DNA from: Episyrphus balteatus
Taxonomy: Eukaryota > Arthropoda > Insecta > Diptera > Syrphidae
Assembly (NCBI RefSeq): GCF_945859705.1
Contig: NC_079136.1
Coordinates: 45,167,661-45,231,660 of the forward strand
Direction of reading: 5' to 3'
Length of the DNA: 64,000 nucleotides
Shown here: one piece after another, positions 46,944-56,362 of the stretch
Layout of the letters: every line of letters starts with the position of its first letter
Position numbering within the stretch: the stretch's first letter is position 1
Position numbers and translations under genes: made by a program
The notes under the pieces: generated by a model
What the model saw: only the letters and a program-made list of their open reading frames with translations
Databases searched by the model: none
What the model was told of the DNA's origin: nothing

Positions 46944-49764
46944 TTTTTTTTGTAAATTTCTATTTACATGCATTTTTAGAAACAGAGCAAGAAACGATAC
47001 GGCGTTCTGTTGAAACCAATTTTACTTTATTTACTATTATCAATATGTCTCTTATGTTATGATACTAAATCACTAAATACTTTAGAAAAAGAGGTTTCGG
47101 CCGGAAAAATCTGATTTCCGAAAGTTGATTTTCCACATATTGCCTCTCAAACACTAGGTATTGAATTTCATAAAATTGAGATCGAACAATGTTGAATCAT
47201 AATATTCTTCTTTTATAGATCGGTATGTTGCTAATTTCCAAGAAAATCATTCACGGTTAGTCTAAATAAACCACAACAAAAAGACTTGACTTAAATTTCT
47301 TTCTTTCCGCTTACCTAAGCTCTACCCCGAAAAGGATTATTCTCGACCATTACCCTTGTCCGTTAGAAAAAACCACTTCAACTTTGAATTTTCCTTACTA
47401 TCTTGCTCTCTTCGTAAAATGTCTTATTTTTTTAAGCCCCTTATATGGTTTTTGTTTTTTTAACATATTGAAGTGCATTTTCCCCGGCACTTTAAGTACT
47501 CCATATCACATTTTGTCTCCAGTTGAAAAGCCTATCATAGTTTATGCTATATATACCGTTAATCTCCAAACTGCAAAAAGCCTAAACGACATTGAGAATA
47601 TAGTTTTCCCCCATTTTTTTGTGTTTAACGAAAAGTAACTGAGAGTAAAACTCCTCCAACTGTGGTGTCATTAATTATTGTTCTGAAAAAAAAAAAAAAA
47701 AATAGGGGAATGGGGTGTAAAACAAAAGCATCCTTTAAATGGCTTCCTCGACGAAGAAGAAGAAGAGCTTTTTGCTTTAAGCGCCTGTATTTTTTTATAA
47801 TTCTTTTCATTTTTGGGGCAACTGTCAATTTTATTTTTTTTTTTTATATTTTTTTAGCTAACAATTTTGTGTGCATGCATGTGAGTGTGTCTGTGTGTTG
47901 AAATAAATGTCATTCAACTCCTGTCAATAGAAGAGTGTGAGTGGGTGAATAATGGTGGTAGATGGGGGTGACAAGTCTACACATATGAGCCTTTTTGTTT
48001 TTGTATCTTTTTTATTTCTGCATTCACTTGCAGCGTTGGCATGGCTGTAACAACGATGACGACAACGAAGACGTCGACAACGAGAACGCCACCACCAACG
48101 ACGACATGAAATTACCACACGAGTATCAGCGGGAAGCTTAATTACTTCAGTGATTTTGGCTTTGCCTTTCTTCCTTTTTATACTTTTTTTTTTTGTTTCT
48201 TTTTTTGGTTTGGAGTATCTGTTTTGGCAACTTGACTTTTTAATGGGGGCGCGACAAGTATTGTTCAAGTCTATAAGCTTTGATATGCTAACAGACTTTC
48301 AATCTCTTTAAAAGTGAAGCTTTAAGAATATATGAGATTCTTTACTACTGTTGGGTTAGCAAAAAAGAGAAAAAAAAAAGTAGCAAAGCTCATTAACAAT
48401 TGCCTAGAGGATTTGTATTTAAATCCTTCCAAGTAATGGATACGTCATATTTAGTTGTATGCATTTTATGTGTTTTTGTTGTTGAAATTCTTGAATAGAA
48501 ATTTTTTGTTTGAATAGAGAATGTATAGTGCAGAACTTCCTGTAGGGCTTACACCAAACCCAGTCCCCTTAGATACTCGTTTCTTTTGTGTGTATGAGCC
48601 TGTTTTAGCTTCTGCAACCAAGATGGTAGAACAACAATGTCCTTTGGCTTAATAAAAACAACAAGATTCATTTTTTTTTTTTTTTTTCCTTTTTTGTTAA
48701 CCACGACGAGCACACATGCATAAAATACGGAGTAGACAAAATTAAGATGGTTTTATCCTTACAAGCTATGTATGTCTTCCTCTCTCACCTTTCATAAGAT
48801 GTAGGTAAGTTTTTCTTAAAGTGTGGTTTGAAGGAATAATTTCACACGTTCACTAAATGTGCTGACACCAAAAACTTGCGAATACTGCAGCTGCAGGTAA
48901 GAAAAGACAAAAAAACAAAAAAAAAGTTTTTGTAGTTAACATTAATTTAGAAAATATTACACAACGGCACGTACTGTCTTTATTGAGGTAAGATAAAGAG
49001 AGACAACAATAGAAAATCTGACTATTTAGGTCGGAAGCAGAGATAGAGCAAATTTAAATGAGATTTATCGGACTGAGAGAGTTTTAAGGAGAATTAAGTA
49101 TGCCCGCGTAGACTGAATTTTATGTCATGATGAATTTATCGTGCTTAAAGTGAAAGAATCAATCTTTACAGTAAGAAAATAAGGAAGGCTTTATTTTACA
49201 AAATCATCATTTTTAAATGAGGACATAAGAACATATTTTTACTTATGAGAGTCCAGGAAAAAAAACAAGCTTATTTTCTTTTACAACCTAGATTTCTTCT
49301 TAGATAATTTTCCTGACCCGAAATTGAAAGGATGACATAGTTTCAATAGGTCATATAAAATTAAAATAAAAAATATAAATGGAAAAGGCACTTTTGTCGA
49401 CATGACACCTCCGTCATGCGTCAGTGTAAACCTAAAATTATAAGACTTCTGAGGTAGTAAGCTATAGATTTTTCGTAAGTTTTTATATACCATCTAACAG
49501 TATTAATAATGTAGTGAAGGATATCCAGACGGAAAACAACAAAATACTCGGTAAATGCTAATTATTCGTTATCTGGCGAGCTTGCATTCTTCTGCGTCTA
49601 TGGTGGCAAAGTCCGAGGTCTATAATAGTTGATAGACTCTTTTTTTAAGTAAAATTGAAGAAAAGAAAGATCTGTTTTTCGATCTTTTTTGGGGGGCGGT
49701 AGACCTGTGAAGGCTACGCCTTTTAGGTGGTAGACTACTATTATGTTTATCTCCTCTCAAACTA
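46944..49764. other. Single-copy island, no gene recognised
   Basis: Contains CGA/GAC-rich trinucleotide DNA (48040-48110) and CAGCTGCAGGTAAG (48888-48901), which holds an E-box and a CAGGTAAG word. Short open frames show no domain. May be intron or intergenic regulatory DNA. Confidence 0.4.
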
Positions 49765-51057
49765 TTAAGGGGTTATAACTAGTTATAATTTTGAAAAATA
49801 TCAAATATTTTGCACCAAAGTGCATGTTCTCGGAAAATGCAAAAAGCTTGAATTCGAAATTTTTTTTATCATTATTTAAAATTTTGGACTATTTATTAAA
49901 ATTTACACTTTAATTACTCAAAAACCGTAAGATGTTATGTTACGTTGATTAATGTTACGGTTTTTGAGTAATTTAAGTGTAAATTTTAATAAATAGTCCA
50001 AAATTTTAAATTATGATTAAAAAAAATTTCGAATTCAAGCTTTCTGCATTTTCCGAGAACATGCACTTTGGTGTACTAATGTAAATTTTTGTTTACACTA
50101 TTAGAAAGTAGAGATTTTAATGAACAAAATGCCCACCGATTTTTTGAAAAAAATTGATATTTTGACACGTGAATTTTCGATTGAAAATTAGGATGTTTTT
50201 TTGGTATTAAGTAAAAATAAGGCTAAAAAATAAATATTTTAAATCAAATAAATTACTGTGTAGTTGGGACATAATAAGGTAAGTTTTCACCAAATTTCGT
50301 AGAAAAAAACATTTTTTTGAAACAGATAAAAATAAAAAACTAAAAACTCGGTTTTTTTAATTTTTCACATAAATTTTGAGGTTATGTGAAAAAATTGTAA
50401 AACATTAGTTGTAGATCTTTTTATTACCTACAACCTTGCGATACAACTTTTTTCCATAGGACTTGTAGTTTTGCCGGAAATAGAGATATACCATTTTTTA
50501 CCATTAAAAACTCAACCCTGCCACTTCCCGAACTCGGCTCGCCCGTAATTTATTTTTCCCTTAATTTTGATCATATTTACCTCCTTTTCCAATGGGTTTC
50601 ATCCTACTATGATTTTTTTTGGTTTCAAAAATTATCGACCCTGGGCTAAAGGAATAATTTGATTTTTTAAGCCACTTTAAAGTGAAAATTTTCTTGTTAA
50701 AAAATGATTTTTTTAGTTTGGGAAGCCGCCATTTTGTCAAAAATCAAAAATTTGAATATTCCTTCGTTCATTACCTGTATTCATCTATTCTAAAAATGAA
50801 ATCTTTTGATTTTTCTTATTTTAAATAATTTGGATCAGAGATATCTTCCTCACCGCCATTAACCTTTTTGTGGAAGGCCTCTCTAGGAGATCTACTACAA
50901 AAATAACGGAACTCAATATTTTTGTAAATTGTTAGAGTATATTGAATTCATTATTATGTCCATTTATTGTATGTATTTATTTAATAAAAAGACTCTTCAC
51001 AAAAATTTCACGAAAAAGTACGATTTTTCGCACTTACAACTAGATATAACCCCTTAA
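49765..51057. mobile_element. TTAA-flanked element N, 1.29 kb
   Basis: TTAAGGGGTTATAACTAGTT (49765-49784) faces AACTAGATATAACCCCTTAA (51038-51057), with one mismatch. TTAA at both ends suggests a piggyBac-like target, though GGGG rather than CCC follows it. Inside is a second, near-perfect palindrome at about 49812-50075. No transposase. Confidence 0.8.
49812..50075. repeat. Palindrome inside element N, ~120-bp arms, short loop
   Basis: CACCAAAGTGCATGTTCTCG (about 49812) is complementary to CGAGAACATGCACTTTGGTG (about 50054). The complementarity runs inward through AAATAGTCCAAAATTTTAAA to TTACTCAAAAACCGTAA, leaving a ~25-bp loop. Confidence 0.85.
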
Positions 51058-51320
51058 AAGGATTGGTGCGATTTTGTTTACTCAATGCTTGAATGTATTA
51101 AATAATCCATCACTTAAGAATAAAGTTTTTAAAAAATTTACTAAATTGTTTTCAAAAAATTAAAAAATCATCTTTTTTAATCGGTCTTATACCAATATTA
51201 ATTTGTCTAAAATCTAGTTTACAAAAAAAAAGAAAGCAAGAAAATTTTTCTTAAACTCATGATTCTGTAAACTTCAAAATTAAATTTTTAAAATTCTGTA
51301 TCACCGAAAAAAAAAACCAA

Positions 51321-52825
51321 TAATCCAGTCAAATAAGGGTTTAACCTCGGAATGAATGTTAGTAGAAATTTTTTTTGCTCAATATCTTCCTTTTGCCATT
51401 CTATAACATATCTCAAAAGTCTAGAAAAATCTCATGTCCGCTTGTCGCGATTTCAAGGTCAAATCGCGAAATGGAGATTTTCAAAATTAGCAAAAATAGG
51501 CTATGGTATTATATACACATATGATACATGATTTCAAGGTATTTTTTAATGTTGATTCCAAAAATCTAAAATCAAGGCAATCTGACGTCTCTGAAAAAAG
51601 TTATACCTGTTTTTCATCTGTCAACCCATATTATTATAACAGTTGCTAACTTACTACCGAAAAACCCTTAAAAGTTATGGTAGCGGAACCAAATTTTGCA
51701 TGAAGGTTTTAAGATACACTATCATTCAGAATCAAAACAATGCAATGCAAAAAACATTCACATCTATGACAAAATGGTATTTTTTGAGAAAAGGGGAAAT
51801 TTTGGGATGTGCACTAAAAAACATCCAGGTACAATCTTGGAATTAGTGTTAATAGGCTAATTTTTTGGTTTCTATGTTTGTTTGGATATTCTATAATTTA
51901 TGTCAAAAATCTAAAAAATCTCATGTCCGCAAGTTCTAATTTTCCAGGTTAAACTAAGTTAGGTGCAGATTTAAAAAAAATAATAAGAAAACTTTAGATT
52001 CTTATATGTATACCAACATAACCCATATCATTTCAAGGTATTTTTTAACGCTGATTCCAACAAAACCCACAAACAAATCAATATGACCATCCCTGAAAAG
52101 TAATGTACCTTATTCATGTTGATCTGACACAAATATCTGAAGAGTAGTTTTTCAATTTTTTCAAATCTGCACCTTATCTTCAAACCAAGAAAATTAGGAC
52201 TTGCGGACATGAGATTTTTTTAGATTTTTGAGGGTAGTTAAAGAATATCCAAACAAAGATTAAAATGAAAAAATTAGCCTATTAGCACTTATTCCTAAGA
52301 TGAACAAGAATCTTCTTTAGTGCATATCCTAAAATTTGCCCATACATCAAAAAATACCATTATTTCGCAGGTATATATATTTTTTGTAATGGATTGTTTT
52401 GATTTTTAATAATGATGGATTCTAAAATCTTCATGCAAAATTTGGTTCATCTACCATAACTTTTAAGGGTTTTTCGGCAGTAAGTTTGCAACTGTTATAA
52501 TAATATGAGTTGACAGATGAAAAACAGGTATAACTTTTTTCAGAGACGTCAGATTGCCTTGATTTTAGATTTTTTGGAGTCAACATTAAAAAATACCTTG
52601 AAATCATGTATCATATGTGTATATAATACCATAGCCTATTTTTGCTAATTTTGAAAATCTCCATTTCGCGATTTGACCTCGAAATCGCGACAAGCGGACA
52701 TGAGATTTTTCTAGACTTTTGAGATATGTTATAGAATGGCAAAAGGAAGATATTGAGCAAAAAAAATTTCTACTAACATTCATTCCGAGATTTACCCCTT
52801 TTTTCTCCTTATTTGACTGTATTAC
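51321..52825. repeat. Foldback element, family E, copy 2
   Basis: The left end CCAGTCAAATAAGGGTTTAA and right end CCTTATTTGACTGTATTAC face each other. Arms 51410-51690 and 52450-52730 are nearly identical (GATTTCAAGGTCAAATCGCG, AATCAAGGCAATCTGACGTC, CATCTGTCAACCCATATTAT). The centre (51840-52330) repeats parts of copy 1 with more divergence. Family D copy 2 abuts its right end. Confidence 0.85.
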
Positions 52826-52826
52826 A

Positions 52827-53474
52827 ATATCAATTTAACATTTTTTAAATATCAAATTAACATTTTTTAAATATCAGCAAAAAATGCTCTATTAAATGTG
52901 TTTAATGATAATTAAAATATCACAATAATATTTTTATTATCAGGATGATATTTAAATATCACATTTTTGAATTTTTTTTGATATTTTATTATCAATTTTT
53001 CATATCAATTTCTCATGCCAAATTATTGAAAAATATTGAATAAAAACTCTTAATGTGTACTAATTTAAAAGCGCTTTGTGTTTTTTCGAAGTAAAATGTA
53101 TGATTCATTGATAAAATTTGATAGGCAATAAGATTTTGGAAGAAAATAACAAAAAAAATTATATCTCCTATCTATAATAGAAAAAATAATATCACCACTA
53201 TTTTATAAAGAATATTCACTTTCAGTAATGTTTTGTTTGATTTGAAAGAAGAAAGAAAGAAAATACTTAAAAAAAGAAAAATAATAAAAAAGAAAATGAA
53301 AGAAATATCATCATAATAAACTAAAACGTAAAATCTAGTCAACATTGATATTTTAATTGTAAAAGTGAAATTTTCAATATCCACCTAAAATTAAAAAAAT
53401 GTCAAAATGATATTTTTATTGTCAAAGTGAAATTTTCGCTCTCCACCTAAAATTAAAAAATGTCAAATTGATAT
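52827..53474. mobile_element. MITE, family D, copy 2 (complete)
   Basis: ATATCAATTTAACATTTTTT at the left is complementary, with one mismatch, to AAAAAATGTCAAATTGATAT at the right. Subterminal repeats (CCACCTAAAATTAAAAAA) occur twice near the right end. It holds the uninterrupted target (53333-53346) of the LINE stub found in copy 1. No coding sequence. Confidence 0.85.
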
Positions 53475-53597
53475 GATAACACTGGTTTACAAGGGTTTTG
53501 TTGCCGAAACAAAAATATACTTTTATAAAGGTTTTCGGTGTGCTGAACTCGAATCCTAAGTCAGAAACAACTAATCAGCTGCAGTTTTTGAGATATT

Positions 53598-53605
53598 ACC
53601 GTTAG

Positions 53606-53637
<32 letters not shown>

Positions 53638-54376
53638 GACGGGAGGAAATCTTCAAAAGACACTTGGCAGTATTCGACACCAAGTAGTGTGGGACTCTTA
53701 ACCACTAAAACCACCTCTTTATCAGGACCAATCTTGAGAGATCGACATCAGATTTTTCTTTCTTAACTTTGTAAAATCACTTTGGGGGAAGTTTAAACTT
53801 TTAATACTTTCCCATGTTTTTTTAGACCATAAGCTCATGAGGCTTGGTTCTTCTTAATCTCCGAACATGGTTTCTTGTATTCAAGACGGACACCATTTCA
53901 GAATTGGTATGACTTTGCAGTCTCTGATTATGCGATACAGCGTATTTTTTAACAACTTCTGTAACCGTTTCTATTTGTAGGTCACGATGTAGATCGCTAT
54001 TTCTTATGTACCAAGGTGCATTAACTATTCCACGAAGGACTTTGTTTTGGAATTTTTGGATGATTTCGGTATTTGTTTTCTTTGTACAGCCCCATAATTG
54101 GATACCATAGGTCCAAACAGGCTTTAGTACTTGATTATACAGCATTATTTTGTTTTGGGTTGATAAATCAGAGTTGTTACCAAGTAACCAGTACATTTTT
54201 CTATATTTCAAGTTTAGTTCTTCTCTTTTCTTTTTGATGTGCTCTTTCCACTTTAGCTTTGCATCCAAAGTCATTCCAAGGTATTTGGCCGTATTGGCGT
54301 AAGGTACAGCTTGATTATTAATGAATATTGGAATATTGTTTATCTTTTTATAAACAATAAGAGACCGTTAGAAAAT
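53598..54376 (-). mobile_element. 5'-truncated Jockey-type LINE with 13-bp target duplication
   Basis: ACCGTTAGAAAAT flanks the insert (53598-53610 and 54364-54376). On the minus strand the insert has the C-terminal part of the reverse transcriptase ORF, a stop at 53824-53822, a 3' UTR ending near 53637 with GAAGATTTCCTCCCGTC, and a poly(A) tail (T-run 53611-53636 on plus). The same 3' end is found at 10493-10581. It inserted into family C by target-primed reverse transcription. Confidence 0.92.
53822..54363 (-). pseudogene. C-terminal fragment of a Jockey-clade reverse transcriptase ORF2
   Basis: The frame is open from the truncation point to a natural stop, about 179 residues without a break. 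It starts LIVYKKINNIPIFINNQAVP and contains AKYLGMTLDAKLKWKEHI, then LYNQVLKPVWTYGIQLWGC, IQKFQNKVLRGIVNAPWYIR and NSDLHRDLQIETVTEVVKKY. These are the hallmarks of the region after the RT domain in Jockey-clade LINEs (Jockey, BS, X-element, Juan). The endonuclease and the catalytic RT motifs (including FADD) are missing with the 5' part, so this copy cannot move on its own. An intact frame suggests a fairly recent insertion. Clade assignment is from memory of the family. Confidence 0.92.
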
Positions 54377-54469
54377 GCAAAAAAAAACGTTTTTTTGAGT
54401 TCTTTGGACCTTATTCTTTTGTATAAGGAAAATTATTAGAGCATATTTAGTAACGGTTTCTATAAGAAA

Positions 54470-54593
54470 TCGAAATCGTATGCCGTAATTCGACCGCTGG
54501 ATTTCATTATTTTGGATTCGAAAATTTGTTTAATATAAGATAGTAAAATTGTTTTGATAATGAAATAAGTGCGCACTTTTCTTATTACAAAAT
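54470..54593 (+). repeat. Family O repeat, copy 1
   Basis: About 124 bp nearly identical to 56221-56345 (landmarks TTCGACCGCTGGATTTCATT, GAAATAAGTGCGCACTTTTC). Same orientation as copy 2, 1.75 kb away, with the hammerhead element between them. Confidence 0.85.
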
Positions 54594-54801
54594 CAATTTT
54601 TTTTTTTCATTTATACATATATTTTTGGAATGCAGGATTTTGAAAATCAAAATAAAAGAGCTACAGAATTTTATGTTTGCAGAATTTTGAAGTACAGAAT
54701 TCTTAATTTACAGAATTCTGAAGTAACGAAGAAAAAAATAACAAAAATAATAAAAAAATTATTAAAATTATTTTTATTTTAAGTGGAGTGATTGAATATA
54801 A

Positions 54802-54952
54802 TTCAATATAAGTTCAAGTGACCTCAACTCCAAAAATTTATAAAGCGTTTCTTAGTAAGGGTACGACAGATCTAACTGATGAGCCCACTTTCGTACCTGG
54901 GCGAAACGCTTTATAAATTTTTGGAGTTGAGGTCACTTGAACTTATATTGAA
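54802..54952. repeat. Perfect 50-bp inverted repeat around the second hammerhead
   Basis: 54802-54851 is the exact reverse complement of 54903-54952, 50 of 50 positions. The 51-nt spacer holds stem I, the CTGATGA box and stem II of the ribozyme. Confidence 0.97.
54837..54914 (+). ncRNA. Hammerhead ribozyme, type III layout, altered cleavage site
   Basis: CTGATGA is at 54876-54882. Stem II pairs GCCCA (54883-54887) with TGGGC (54898-54902), followed by GAA (54903-54905) and A15.1 (54906). Stem III pairs ACGC and onwards (54906-54914) with the strand ending GCGT at 54848. Stem I pairs TTAG (54852-54855) with CTAA (54872-54875). Loop I GGTACGA (54860-54866) is perfectly complementary to loop II TCGTACC (54891-54897). 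Between stem III and stem I there are three nucleotides (TTC) instead of the single H17, so the junction has two extra bases. A TTC cleavage triplet with a 2-nt bulge is possible. Activity may be reduced or lost. Confidence 0.75.
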
Positions 54953-54967
54953 CAGAATTCTGAAGTA

Positions 54968-56130
54968 CCTACAAAATAATAGAAAAGCAGAAAATAGAAT
55001 TATATTCATACAGAAGCTATAAATTGGTAATATTTTAAATAAGAACTTCTTCTTCCGGAGCAATTTGACCTACTTTTTTTCGAAAACCTGCGGTTTACGG
55101 GATGTGTTATTTACGAATTATTTCTAGGAATGATTTCATGTCTTGAAATGTTTTTATTTGTTGTCTTATAATAACGGTAGATATCAACATGATCAAACTA
55201 TACTAACTATCAGATATATAACGTAAACAGACAATTTTAAGACGGTTTAGGAAAAATGTTGATTTTGATTTTAAAAAACGATTATCGTTTCAGTATCAAA
55301 TGCAATTATATACAGCGAACGTTTCGAAAACGCAAATGTAGTTTGAAAATTTTTATATATTTATGTAAAGTTTATAAATCCTGTTAAATCTAAAGGCTGC
55401 ACTAGTACTCACATTAGCCCGTGTGGTTTCAAATTCGATTGCGTACATTCATAAAGGAGCTGAAGATGTATGAGCAAGTGTTAGAAAAATAGATTCATGA
55501 TTCAAAGTTTGACCTTTTTTTGCATGTTAGGAAATGCTTAAAATTTTATTTCAAATATTTGTTGCCTGGACACCTTTACTATACATATTAACAACAGAAA
55601 TTTGGTTCATTCCAAAAAGGGGGTAAAGTAAAAAAAAATCATGCAATTCACACGTGTTAGAAGTGAAACCTTAAAAAATCATTTTTCTTGCAAAGAAAAT
55701 CGAAAAAACCTATACCTTTTTTATTCCAACAACCTATAACAAATTTTATATCACCTTTTATATGACGCTTCAACAATGTATGTATCTACCATGCCTACCA
55801 AAAAAGTAAGAATTTTTTAAAGCCAACCATGTCGAAATTTCAAAATGAGACTACGGTACTTTATTCACTGGTGGCTGATCTGATCATCATCGGCAACAGA
55901 TCTCTGATCATCATCGGCAAACAGATCTCCATAGGTGATTTGAGGTATTTTTCAATTTTTTTCAATTTAAGATTGTGTAACTTGTAGAGCACGTACCGAT
56001 ATGTGTGATATATTAAATAAAAGGTTATGTTATCAGCATGCGTATTAAACTTAAATCAAATTTGTATGTGCACTAGATCAAAAGATATAACGTGTGTAGA
56101 AAAAGAACATTTTTTTACCGTTATCTCAGA
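54968..56130. other. AT-rich DNA, no gene recognised
   Basis: Contains a short tandem duplication (TCTGATCATCATCGGCA twice, 55880-55927). Nothing else identified. Confidence 0.4.
55880..55927 (+). repeat. Tandem duplication, ~22-bp unit
   Basis: TCTGATCATCATCGGCAACA at 55880 is followed at once by TCTGATCATCATCGGCAAAC at 55902. Confidence 0.9.
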
Positions 56131-56362
56131 ATTTTGAATATGAAATTAAAAAACATAGAGACGTAAAGCGTCCATACGTTATTAAATAGAGACAGGAATA
56201 CTCAAGACGTTAACGAATGATCGAAATCGTTTGCCATAATTCGACCCCTGGATTTCATTATTCTGGATTCGAAAATTTGTTTAATATAAGATAGATAAAA
56301 TTGTTTTGATAATGAAATAAGTGCGCACTTTTCTTATTACAAAATTTTGAATATGAAATTAA
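56131..56362 (+). mobile_element. Family O repeat, copy 2, with 20-bp direct repeats
   Basis: AATTTTGAATATGAAATTAA at 56131-56150 recurs at 56343-56362. The 192 bp between include the segment 56221-56345 shared with 54470-54593. The pattern suits a short retroposon insertion. No poly(A) tail or tRNA-like head is obvious. Confidence 0.75.

Larger units (their letters stand above)
53500..54480. repeat. Family C fragment split by a LINE
   Basis: CCGAAACAAAAATATACTTT, GCTGAACTCGAATCC and GATATTACCGTTAGAAAAT lie left of the LINE. ACCGTTAGAAAATGC resumes at 54364. Confidence 0.75.
54710..54967 (+). mobile_element. 226-bp hammerhead-carrying element with 16-bp direct repeats
   Basis: ACAGAATTCTGAAGTA is at 54710-54725 and 54952-54967. 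The segment between begins ACGAAGAAAAAAATAAC and ends ACTTATATTGA. It is the fullest of three related copies (others at 3077-3143 and 21320-21439). The left flank contains other CAGAATT(Y)TGAAGTA-like words, so the flanking repeat may partly reflect a pre-existing tandem motif rather than only an insertion scar. Confidence 0.7.
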
